Below, one piece after another: positions 9,350 to 16,130 of a DNA stretch of 31,486 bases. The DNA is from CAZEJK01 sp964512045 (GTDB lineage: Bacteria; Acidobacteriota; Thermoanaerobaculia; Thermoanaerobaculales; Sulfomarinibacteraceae): positions 1 through 31,486 of the forward strand of contig CAZEJK010000037.1 of NCBI GenBank assembly GCA_964512045.1, in the 5' to 3' direction. A model generated the notes under the pieces. That model worked only from the letters and a program-made list of their open reading frames with translations, was not told the DNA's origin and made no database searches. Position numbers and translations under genes: made by a program. Each line of letters opens with the position of its first letter. The stretch's first letter is position 1.

Positions 9350-10545
9350 TGCAGAGCTTCATTCTGACGTCGGAGTCGGTCACGGACGGCCATCCCGACA
9401 AGCTGTGCGACCAGATGAGCGACGCCATCGTCGGAGAGGCGCTGCGACACGACTCCGCAGCACGGATCGTCGCAGAGTGTGCGGTCTCTACCGGGATCGT
9501 GTTCGCCGCTGTGAAGTCGTCTGCCGGCAGCAACCTGGATATCCCGACGAAGGTGCGCGAGGTGATCGGGGACGTGGGCTACGACCTTCGCCAGTTCAAC
9601 CCGCGGGAGTGCACGGTGATGACCAACCTCGGGGCCCTGCCGGGCTGTCCGGCGGTCGACGAAGACGGCCTCGAGGAGGATGAGCTGGATGGTGTGGTGT
9701 GCTCCGAGCAGGCAACCCTCTTCGGTTTCGCCTGCGATCAGACCCCATCGTTGATGCCGCTTCCGATCGAGCTGGCGCACCGGCTCGCCCGCCGGATGGC
9801 GACCGCGTATCGTGATCGGAGCGTCGCTGGCCTGACCCCGGATGGCAAGGTTCAGGTGGCGGTCGAGTTCGAACGACGAAGGCCGGTGCGGATCTTCAGC
9901 ATCACCTTGATCGCCCACGAGGACGAGGGCGGCCAGGGGCTCGATCAGGCCGAGGCGAGCGAAGCCCTGATGGAGGCCGTTATCAAGCCGGTCTTCGAGG
10001 ACCAAGAGATCCGTCCCGACGGTCGAAGCCGGATCGATGTCAACCCCGAAGGATCCGTCTTCGGTGGACCGGTGGCGCACGCCGGCCTCACAGGTCGCAA
10101 GACCGGGGTTGACAGCTACGGCGAGTACACCCGGCACAGCTCTGCGGCGTTGTCGGGCAAGGACCCCTCGCGAGTCGATCGTGCCGGCGCGTATGCGGCC
10201 CGGCATGCGGCCAAGAACGTCGTGGCAGCGGGCTTGGCCGCGGAGTGTCAGGTGCTTCTGAGCTACTCGATCGGGCGCGCGCAACCGGTCAGTGTCGAGC
10301 TGCAGACGTTCGGCAGCTCGATCGTTGCTGACGAGACGATCCGCGATGCCGTTCTCGATCTCTGCGACCTCCGGCCGGCCGCAATCGTTCGCCGCTTCGG
10401 CCTGCGGCGGCTGCCCAGGGAGCGCCGAGGAGGTTTCTACCGCGACCTGGGCGCGTATGGGCAGATGGGCCGGGAGGACCTCGAGACGCCGTGGGAGCGG
10501 CTCGACGTGGTCGAGGAGCTGCGTCAGCTGAGTGAACGGGGTTGA
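9346..10545 (+). CDS. Divergent S-adenosylmethionine synthetase (MetK family)
   Basis: This 399-residue protein matches MetK along its length. Visible motifs are SESVTDGHPDKLCDQMSDAI with His16 and Asp18, AGLTGRKTGVDSYG, and SGKDPSRVDRAGAYAARHAA. MetK makes S-adenosylmethionine from methionine and ATP in the cytoplasm. The Gly-rich GAGDQGLMFGYA loop of ordinary MetK is changed here to VCSEQATLFGFA, so the usual Asp is Glu121 and the flanking glycines are lost. This suggests a specialised paralogue rather than the housekeeping enzyme, and altered activity is possible. The ATG overlaps the ATPase stop (ATGA), with a second in-frame ATG immediately after. GAGAGGGG at 9332-9339 is the likely ribosome binding site. 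Confidence 0.9.
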   Translation: MMQSFILTSESVTDGHPDKLCDQMSDAIVGEALRHDSAARIVAECAVSTGIVFAAVKSSAGSNLDIPTKVREVIGDVGYDLRQFNPRECTVMTNLGALPGCPAVDEDGLEEDELDGVVCSEQATLFGFACDQTPSLMPLPIELAHRLARRMATAYRDRSVAGLTPDGKVQVAVEFERRRPVRIFSITLIAHEDEGGQGLDQAEASEALMEAVIKPVFEDQEIRPDGRSRIDVNPEGSVFGGPVAHAGLTGRKTGVDSYGEYTRHSSAALSGKDPSRVDRAGAYAARHAAKNVVAAGLAAECQVLLSYSIGRAQPVSVELQTFGSSIVADETIRDAVLDLCDLRPAAIVRRFGLRRLPRERRGGFYRDLGAYGQMGREDLETPWERLDVVEELRQLSERG

Positions 10546-10563
10546 AGAGAAGCGGAGAGGAAG

Positions 10564-10917
10564 ATGGCGATTCTGAACGATGAGCAGTGGAGTCTGATCA
10601 AGGGGATCGGAATCGGGGTCGGCGTGGCCCTGGTGGGCCGGAAGCTCGTGCCCCCGCTTCGCGACGCCGGCCGGCCGCTGGCGAAGGCCGGCCTGAAGGG
10701 CGGTCTAGAGCTGTATGAGCAGGGACGAGAGGCTGTCGCTCGTGCCGGCGAGACGCTCGAGGACCTCTTGGTGGAGATCGAGGTCGAGCGCAAGACGGAG
10801 GCGCTCGGCGCCGCGGCCGCGGCCAGGCGTGCCGCCGATCCTGAGCAGAGCGGACCGCGAGCGGTCCCGGATCCGCAGTCGGCCGGTGAAGGTGATGGAA
10901 GCGAGGCTGAGCCGTGA
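10564..10917 (+). CDS. Small DUF5132-like protein of unknown function
   Basis: This 117-residue protein starts at ATG 10564 behind GAGAGGAAG. Residues 9-28 are Gly/Val-rich and hydrophobic (IKGIGIGVGVALVGRKLVPP). An amphipathic charged helix follows (about residues 40-85, ending ETLEDLLVEIEVE), then a disordered-looking Ala/Pro/Glu tail. The pattern of a short hydrophobic stretch followed by LAKAGLKGGLELYEQGREA recalls DUF5132 proteins, judged from memory without a search. The stop overlaps the start of the next gene by four bases, so the two products are likely made together. Function is unknown; a membrane-associated accessory to the neighbouring ATPase is a guess. Confidence 0.8.
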   Translation: MAILNDEQWSLIKGIGIGVGVALVGRKLVPPLRDAGRPLAKAGLKGGLELYEQGREAVARAGETLEDLLVEIEVERKTEALGAAAAARRAADPEQSGPRAVPDPQSAGEGDGSEAEP

Positions 10918-11414
10918 GCCAAAGCACACACGATTCGAAGCAGGCGGTGCTGGTGCATCACGTCAAGGGGCGAACGCGGCTCCGCTTTCCGGGATGCCGA
11001 GGCAGCGGTGAGCAGCTCGAGCAGCTCGCGTCATCGCTGGAGTCGGAGGAGAAGGTCGAGGCAGTCACGAGGAACCCTACGACCACCAGCCTGGTTGTCT
11101 ACCATCAAATCGGAGATGCGGAGCAGCTACTCTCCTGGGCCGCAGACCGGGGGCTGTTCACCTGCCGGGTTGCCAAACCCCAGCGGTCGCTCTCCGAGTG
11201 GCTCGGCGACGAGCTGTGGAGCAGGGTCGCGTCCACCGAGCGGTGGCTCGCGCGAGAGTCACGCGGGACGGTGGATCTGACCGGTCTCACCGCGCTGGTG
11301 TTGCTCTCTGCGACGGTGTACCAGGCCGGCCGGGGAAAGATGCTGCCGGCGGGCTTCACACTGCTGAAGAGCGTCGTTGGGCTGATCCCGGGGAGCGGAG
11401 ATCGGGATGGGTGA
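10914..11414 (+). CDS. HMA-like domain membrane protein of unknown function
   Basis: This 166-residue protein starts at GTG 10914, inside the stop of the previous gene. Residues 12-85 form an HMA-like alpha/beta domain with HHVKGRTRLRFPG near its start, the same GRxRxRxxG pattern as the N terminus of the ATPase at 6254. No CxxC is present, so ordinary soft-metal binding is unlikely. A linker with RSLSEWLGDELW follows, then one or two hydrophobic segments near the C terminus (LTGLTALVLLSATVYQAG and a second ending VVGLIPGSG). It closes the ATPase module. A role in regulating or assembling with the ATPase is inferred from the shared domain and the coupling. Confidence 0.82.
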   Translation: MSQSTHDSKQAVLVHHVKGRTRLRFPGCRGSGEQLEQLASSLESEEKVEAVTRNPTTTSLVVYHQIGDAEQLLSWAADRGLFTCRVAKPQRSLSEWLGDELWSRVASTERWLARESRGTVDLTGLTALVLLSATVYQAGRGKMLPAGFTLLKSVVGLIPGSGDRDG

Positions 11415-11489
11415 CGGAAGCCTGCCGCCTGCGCTGGCAGACACCGGTGACGGTTTGTAGTGGCGGTCGGCGCGTGCCCGCGGCGAGGC

Positions 11490-11777
11490 TCAGGGGACGG
11501 AGTTCACCAGCTTCTGGGCGTGTCGTAATGCGCGCCGCCCCTGACTCAGCAGCTCGGCCAGCTCCTGGGTCCGGCCCCGCTCCTTCATCCTGACCGCGAG
11601 CTCGTTCTTGATGACCTCGAAGCTCTTCAGTCCCTCTCGTTCGGCAAGATGCTGTGCCTCCTTCGACGAGAGGAGATCCCGCTCGATGGCTACCCCCAAG
11701 AGGAGCGCGGAGGCCATCTCGGGACGGTCTTGAATCGTCTGTCGGATCAGCTGATGCGACTGGTCGGTCAGGTCCAC
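11490..11777 (-). CDS. Small hypothetical protein, charged and helical
   Basis: This 95-residue reading frame starts at a GTG (complement of 11775-11777) preceded on the minus strand by GGAGG about seven bases upstream. The sequence is mostly alpha-helical in character and rich in Glu, Arg, Lys and Gln, with no transmembrane segment or Cys. It includes SKEAQHLAEREGLKSFEVIK. It converges with the ATPase module, leaving 75 bases between the stops. I do not recognise a family. The good ribosome binding site and protein-like composition support a real gene. Confidence 0.6.
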   Translation of the reverse strand: MDLTDQSHQLIRQTIQDRPEMASALLLGVAIERDLLSSKEAQHLAEREGLKSFEVIKNELAVRMKERGRTQELAELLSQGRRALRHAQKLVNSVP

Positions 11778-11894
11778 GGGACGCCTCCATCCTCCGGTGC
11801 TCGAGGTTGCGGGGGGATCGCAGAGCCCGGTAGAGAGACAACCGTAGCAGCCCTGGACCGGTTCGAACGAAGCGGCGCCGGCCCCATGTCGCGG

Positions 11895-11924
11895 TCGGGA
11901 GTTTCCCGATAGTGAGCGCGCTCA
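11895..11924. promoter_or_regulatory. Dyad plus perfect palindrome upstream of the rhodanese gene
   Basis: TCGGGA-GTT-TCCCGA at 11895-11909 is followed three bases later by the perfect 12-base palindrome TGAGCGCGCTCA at 11913-11924. Both lie between the divergent genes at 11777 (minus) and 12038 (plus), where operators would be expected. No regulator can be named. Confidence 0.3.
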
Positions 11925-12037
11925 ACCAGTGCCACCATCGCAATCAGGAAGCATCGTGGGCGGCGCGGGGAGAGGATCTCATCCGTGCTCCGGGTCGCCG
12001 ACGAACACAACCCGACGACGATGAAGGGAGCAAGAGA

Positions 12038-12352
12038 ATGCAGACAATCGACGCACATCAGGTCAAAGAGCAGATCGACAACGTTCCGGTGTATGACGTG
12101 CGCGGAGACGACGAGTACCGTGCCGAGCACATCCCTGGCGCGAAGACGGCGCCGCTCGGGAGCCTCGAGACCCGTGTCAACGATATCTTGAACAAGGACG
12201 AGACGGTGGTCGTGTACTGCGGCAGCCCCGAGTGTGACCTGAGCAAGAAGGCCGCCGACCGGCTCGAGACGCTCGGTTTCTCGGACGTGCGACGGTTTGT
12301 CGGAGGCGTCCAGGGCTGGAAGGACGCAGGCTTCGAGACCGTCGGCTCGTAG
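12038..12352 (+). CDS. Single-domain rhodanese-like sulfurtransferase
   Basis: This 104-residue protein is one rhodanese domain. It has the N-terminal VYDVRGDDEYRAEHIPGA segment and the active-site loop VVVYCGSPECDLS with the predicted catalytic Cys61 and a second Cys at 66, then FVGGVQGWKDAG at the end. Such proteins move sulfane sulfur in the cytoplasm; the loop lacks the CxxGxRS form typical of thiosulfate-active enzymes. The frame is open upstream to 11912, but the ATG at 12038 follows GGGAG at 12026-12030 and matches the natural domain start. No signal peptide is visible. It precedes the superoxide dismutase gene, which suggests redox or sulfur stress, but the 94-base gap contains a hairpin. 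Confidence 0.92.
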   Translation: MQTIDAHQVKEQIDNVPVYDVRGDDEYRAEHIPGAKTAPLGSLETRVNDILNKDETVVVYCGSPECDLSKKAADRLETLGFSDVRRFVGGVQGWKDAGFETVGS

Positions 12353-12381
12353 CTTCTAAGGGAGCGAGAGCGGTCGGGCCT

Positions 12382-12400
12382 GGCCCGCTGCGCGCGGGCC
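12382..12400. terminator. GC-rich stem-loop between rhodanese and sodB
   Basis: GGCCCGC-TGCGC-GCGGGCC is a perfect 7-bp stem with a 5-base loop, located 30 bases after the rhodanese stop and 47 bases before the sodB start. No run of T follows, so it may be a weak terminator, an attenuator or an mRNA processing element rather than a classical intrinsic terminator. Confidence 0.4.
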
Positions 12401-12446
12401 GGGCTCGCGCCGACTCTGTGCATCGATGTGAGGAGAAGGAGGAAGC

Positions 12447-13022
12447 ATGCCGTTCACACTACCCGATCTGCCGTATCCCAAGGACTCGCTGCAACCGTAC
12501 ATCTCGGCTGAGACGCTCGAGTACCACCACGGCAAGCACCATCAGAAGTACGTGACCAAGCTGAATAGCTTGATCGCCGAGAGCGAGTGGGCGACCAAGG
12601 AGCTGGAGGAGATCATCCGTGGCTCGGAAGGTGGGGTGTTCAACAACGCGGCGCAGGTGTTCAACCACACGTTCTACTGGAGCTGTCTGCGACCGAACGG
12701 CGGGGGCGAGCCGAGCGGCGCCGTCGCAGACGCACTCACGAGCAGCTTCGGATCGGTTGACGCATTCAAGGACGAGTTCACCAAGGCCGCCCTGAACCGG
12801 TTCGGCTCCGGCTGGGCGTGGCTCGTGTATGGCACCGGCGGCGATCTGGAGATCGAGTCGACGCTGAACGCGGGCACGCCGATTCGCGACGGCAAGAAGC
12901 CGGTCCTGACCTGCGATGTGTGGGAGCACGCCTACTACATCGACTATCGGAACTCACGTCCGGACTACCTGGATGCTTTCTGGAAGGTCGTGAACTGGGA
13001 CTTCGTCGCGCAGAACCTCTAG
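12447..13022 (+). CDS. sodB: Iron superoxide dismutase
   Basis: This 191-residue enzyme converts superoxide to hydrogen peroxide and oxygen. The metal ligands are visible at the family positions: His27 in EYHHGKHHQKYV, His74 in AQVFNHTFYWSCL, and Asp157 and His161 in DVWEHAYYIDY. Gln70 in NNAAQVFNHTF is the active-site glutamine typical of the iron form rather than the manganese form. Length matches E. coli SodB. The ATG at 12447 follows a strong AGGAGAAGGAGGA. There is no signal peptide, so it is cytoplasmic. Confidence 0.97.
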   Translation: MPFTLPDLPYPKDSLQPYISAETLEYHHGKHHQKYVTKLNSLIAESEWATKELEEIIRGSEGGVFNNAAQVFNHTFYWSCLRPNGGGEPSGAVADALTSSFGSVDAFKDEFTKAALNRFGSGWAWLVYGTGGDLEIESTLNAGTPIRDGKKPVLTCDVWEHAYYIDYRNSRPDYLDAFWKVVNWDFVAQNL

Positions 13023-13037
13023 CGACTCAAAACTCCG

Positions 13038-13173
13038 CATCTTCGAAAATTCGAAGCATCCGCCGGGGACCGGATGGTCGGGATCCGGCTGCCGGGACCG
13101 TGACCGGGGGCAGGACCGGGGCCGGGCTGCGGCGTCGTAGGTTCTGCGAGTGAGACTGGATGGGCGGGGGAGC
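13038..13173. repeat. Long direct repeat, copy 1 (period about 243 bp)
   Basis: This segment aligns with 13281-13414 at high identity with small gaps. Shared landmarks are CATCTTCGAAA, GGGGACCGGATG, GGGATCCGGCTG and CTGCGAGTGAGACTG. It begins with an inverted repeat CTTCGAA-AA-TTCGAAG at 13040-13055. The function is unknown. Confidence 0.85.
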
Positions 13174-13174
13174 T

Positions 13175-13195
13175 AATACCCAATACCTCATACCT
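13175..13195. repeat. Short heptamer run
   Basis: Three heptamers of the form NNATACC (AATACCC, AATACCT, CATACCT) follow one another in the interval between the two long repeats. This locally AT-rich run contrasts with the GC-rich surroundings. Confidence 0.6.
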
Positions 13196-13280
13196 TACAG
13201 CTACGCGGGCGCGGGACCGGCACCTTCGGAGGAGTCCTTTGGTTGCGGCCCGCGGCCGCGTTGGCGACTGAAGCGCGCCA

Positions 13281-13414
13281 CATCTTCGAAAGTTCGAGGC
13301 ATGCGCCGGCGCCGGGGACCGGATGACCGGGATCCGGCTGTCGGGGCAGGACCGGAGCCGGGCTGTGGCGTCGTTGCTCCTGCGAGTGAGACTGCGTGGG
13401 TGGGGGCTGGGTCT
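13281..13414. repeat. Long direct repeat, copy 2
   Basis: This is the second, diverged copy of 13038-13173, starting exactly 243 bases later. Its leading inverted repeat has decayed by one base (CTTCGAA-AG-TTCGAGG). The copies differ by small insertions and deletions and by substitutions, so the duplication is old or under weak constraint. Confidence 0.85.
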
Positions 13415-13675
13415 GGACGGCACGCGGCGACGTCCGCAGGGTACGACCTGCAGGTAACGACGTTGGTGATTGGAGGCAGGGGAAAAACCGTCCGAGCGCC
13501 GCGAGCGAGGTGTTCCGTGCGGCATCGGTTGCGACCAGGAGGGGGGAGGAGGTCGGCTCTGGTATGCCGGGCTCCCCGACTCGCCGGCGCTCGGACGAGA
13601 GTGCTCAGTACGGTGGTTCCGTCGTGTTAGTGGCTCCACGTGACCGGCCCGCCATCGTGGCGCCATATCCCAAGC

Positions 13676-13915
13676 TCATGGTGTGCCCGGCGCTTCCTCT
13701 CGACGGTCTCGAGCCGCGGCCATCTCGTCCCACTCGAGGACGTAGCAGCGCCGACCGTCGACCTCGATCACGCCGTGTCGTGCTCCCGGTTCCTTGGCCT
13801 GCCGGCTGGCGGCTGTCTCTTCCTCTGTGGCGTTGCGGATCGCTTCACCACTTTCCGCGTCGTGCAGCACCGGGGCCTCGTAGTTGATCTTCGGCTGTAG
13901 GTCGCGTGCGTACAT
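13676..13915 (-). CDS. Small hypothetical protein
   Basis: This 79-residue frame starts at ATG (complement of 13913-13915) preceded on the minus strand by AGGGAGG, which is why it is preferred over an ATG 21 bases upstream. The protein is acidic and polar, with the core GVIEVDGRRCYVLEWDE near the C terminus and one Cys. The pattern ATEEE followed by VDGRxCYV recalls a family of small uncharacterised bacterial proteins, judged from memory. No membrane segment or signal peptide is seen. Function is unknown. Confidence 0.65.
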   Translation of the reverse strand: MYARDLQPKINYEAPVLHDAESGEAIRNATEEETAASRQAKEPGARHGVIEVDGRRCYVLEWDEMAAARDRREEAPGTP

Positions 13916-14183
13916 TTCGGCCCTCCCTCTGTGCATGAGAACACAGTGGGAGGGCTTGATGTCACCGGGTTGGGACCCAGGTGAGCGGTGGGGGAGTCCC
14001 TTAGGGCTCGCGCAGAAGTAACTCCAACGTGTCGCATCTCACCTGCACCACATCTTCGGCCCGCCCTCACTCACGAAATCCTCAACGTAGGCAAGGCTAC
14101 GCCTGCGGTTTCGTTCGATCGGGCGAACCAAATCTGTGGCACAGTTGAGCGCGAATACGCCGAAGCTATTTCTGCGCGAGCCC

Positions 14184-16121
14184 TTACCTTCGCCAGCGGA
14201 CGAAGATGCCGTAGCGATCTGCGTCGTAGTCTGTGAGGATGAGACGCTCCTCGGTGTACTCGGCGCGCTCCAGCTCGACGGCGAGGCCGACCTGGTCGTT
14301 CAGGTCGTAGCCGAGCCGAACATGGCATCGCTGCATCTCGAACGGGAACGTGCCCTCGTTCTCGAAGTCGCTGTAGCTGGCGCCGAGCTCGAACGCGTCA
14401 GAACGCCACCTGATGGCGGCCTCGAGCATCGTGCCGTCCTCGGTATGCATGGTCGGCGTCAGGCTATAGTCCAGCGGTTCTCGGATGACGATCGAGCTCT
14501 CCGTCTGATAGCTATCCCACGCCGCTCGTAGGCTCAACCCTTCAGTGGGCCGAACGGTGAGATCGAGAGCGAGGTGGTCGACGGTGCTGTCGTAGCCTGT
14601 CTGGCTCCCGCTCGACGAGATCGTCTCGGCCGTGGCCAGCGCATCCACCCGCTCGCCGATCGGAGCATCGATCCGCAGCCGCAGCCGGCTGCGCTGCGAA
14701 AAATCGGTCCGCACGACCTGCTCGTCGGCGTCCTCCGTCCTCACGTCGAGGAGCACCTTGACATCCGACACGACGATTCCGGCGCCGGCGTTGAGCTGGG
14801 TAATGTCGCGCTCGAAGAGGCCTTCCTGGCCGCCCGGAACGATGATCTGTGCGGCGTCGGGGCTGACGTCGATCTCCTGATTGATCCAGGCGCCCTCGGC
14901 CCAGAGCTGCAGGAAGCCGAGGCTCTGCAAGCTTGCACGAACTCGGGCTTCGTCGTCGTCGCGGTCCATCGCGTTGTCGATGTCCAGGAGACGTTCGATA
15001 TCCCGTGGCTCGGCGCCAGAGAAGCTCAAGGTGTCCAGGTAGAGCGAGGCGATGGTCGCCCAACCGTCCAGCTCGCGGTGGTGGCGGCCGTAGGAGCCCT
15101 GGACCACCAGGCTGTCGGTCACCTGAACGTCCATCTCGATATCTCCCCGCCAGGAGGGGTTGGATGTTCGCGACCGCACCGAGCGCTCGAGGCCTGCGAA
15201 GAACCGTGACAGCTCGAACGACACGAGGCTACCAGAGAGCATCTCGCTGAAGCGAGTCTCCGACTCGTAGTCGGCTCGGGCGTACGTGGCCCGTAGCAGG
15301 ACGCGGTCGGAGAGGTGACCAGCAATGTGTGCCGTGGTCACCGGCGTGTCGGCTTCCGAGTGGTGCTGCTGGTTGAGATCGTCGAGCGTGACATCCTCGC
15401 CGAGCACCTCGTTGGGAACGATGCCCGAGCCTGCGCCGGGCTCGAGACGGAGTCGCTCATCCGCCTCGAAGTCCCGCCAACCCTGGGTGACCATTCCGCG
15501 GAAGCTCCCGAAAGCGAAGCCGATTCCCGCCCAGAACTCCTCCTCGGTCTCCTCGAGATCGGAGGTGAGCGCGAACTCGTCGGCGCCCACGTGGTATGTG
15601 GTGCGCCGCGGGCCCTCATACCGGTTCCACCGGTAGCCGAGAATGGGCGTTATGGCGCCGCCCGGGATCAGCTCGATCTGGAGGTCGAGGAGGTCCCGGT
15701 CACGGTTCCACGTGTGGAACCCGGGGGTCACGCCGTCCGCCAGCAAGGGGTTGGCGAGCCCCGGAAGCGCACTGTAGTGCTCCATCTGTCGGTACGAGAG
15801 TGACAGTGAGTACACATCTGCGAGGCCGGCACGGAGCCGCAAGAGACCGTTGGGGCTTCCTCCGAAGCCGGAGGCGTTGATCCGCAAGCGGTCGAGGATG
15901 CCAGACTCGTTGTCCGGGTCGAGCCTGACCAGGCGGAGGTCCGACAGGACGAACCCGTCGTCCTCGTTGACCTGCGTCCGGTACATCTCCTCGCTGCCGG
16001 AGACATCGAGCCACTGGTAACCGAGCTCCGCCTCGACGAGGGTCGACTGGGCGCTGGCGAGCGGACAGAGGAGGAGAGCCACCGCGGTGGCACTGATCTG
16101 TAGAGCACGAAGCAGTCGCAT
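14184..16121 (-). CDS. Outer-membrane beta-barrel protein of a porin-cytochrome conduit (MtrB/PioB-like)
   Basis: This 645-residue protein begins with a clear signal peptide (hydrophobic core ATAVALLLC, probable cleavage after PLASA near residue 24). The rest alternates polar and hydrophobic residues in short strands ending in aromatics, as in large beta-barrels, and no helix-forming hydrophobic stretch is present. It is the last gene of the cytochrome operon, nine bases after the MtrA-like gene, with AGGAGG before its ATG. In MtrCAB systems the barrel sheathes MtrA and holds MtrC at the surface. The mature part has only one Cys (in EMQRCHVRL) and lacks the N-terminal CxxC of Shewanella MtrB. 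The assignment rests on context and architecture more than on motifs. Confidence 0.8.
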   Translation of the reverse strand: MRLLRALQISATAVALLLCPLASAQSTLVEAELGYQWLDVSGSEEMYRTQVNEDDGFVLSDLRLVRLDPDNESGILDRLRINASGFGGSPNGLLRLRAGLADVYSLSLSYRQMEHYSALPGLANPLLADGVTPGFHTWNRDRDLLDLQIELIPGGAITPILGYRWNRYEGPRRTTYHVGADEFALTSDLEETEEEFWAGIGFAFGSFRGMVTQGWRDFEADERLRLEPGAGSGIVPNEVLGEDVTLDDLNQQHHSEADTPVTTAHIAGHLSDRVLLRATYARADYESETRFSEMLSGSLVSFELSRFFAGLERSVRSRTSNPSWRGDIEMDVQVTDSLVVQGSYGRHHRELDGWATIASLYLDTLSFSGAEPRDIERLLDIDNAMDRDDDEARVRASLQSLGFLQLWAEGAWINQEIDVSPDAAQIIVPGGQEGLFERDITQLNAGAGIVVSDVKVLLDVRTEDADEQVVRTDFSQRSRLRLRIDAPIGERVDALATAETISSSGSQTGYDSTVDHLALDLTVRPTEGLSLRAAWDSYQTESSIVIREPLDYSLTPTMHTEDGTMLEAAIRWRSDAFELGASYSDFENEGTFPFEMQRCHVRLGYDLNDQVGLAVELERAEYTEERLILTDYDADRYGIFVRWRR

Positions 16122-16130
16122 GATCGCCTC

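Larger units (their letters stand above)
13023..13675. other. Gene-poor region after sodB
   Basis: No reading frame here has a convincing start or protein-like composition. The stretch contains the diverged long repeat annotated separately, the dyad GCGGCC-CGC-GGCCGC at 13245-13259, and a short heptamer run. It looks like decayed or structural DNA. Confidence 0.6.

Noticed and set aside
11859..11870. GGTTCGAAC, resembling a tRNA T-loop
   Set aside because: No flanking 5-bp T stem, acceptor stem or anticodon arm could be paired around it.
13038..13414. Possible CRISPR array
   Set aside because: There are only two diverged copies of about 135 bases with a 243-base period, far from the short identical repeats and regular spacers of CRISPR.
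13160..13630. Plus-strand open frame in the repeat region after sodB
   Set aside because: It crosses the diverged repeat copy and the heptamer run, has no ribosome binding site, and does not look like a protein.
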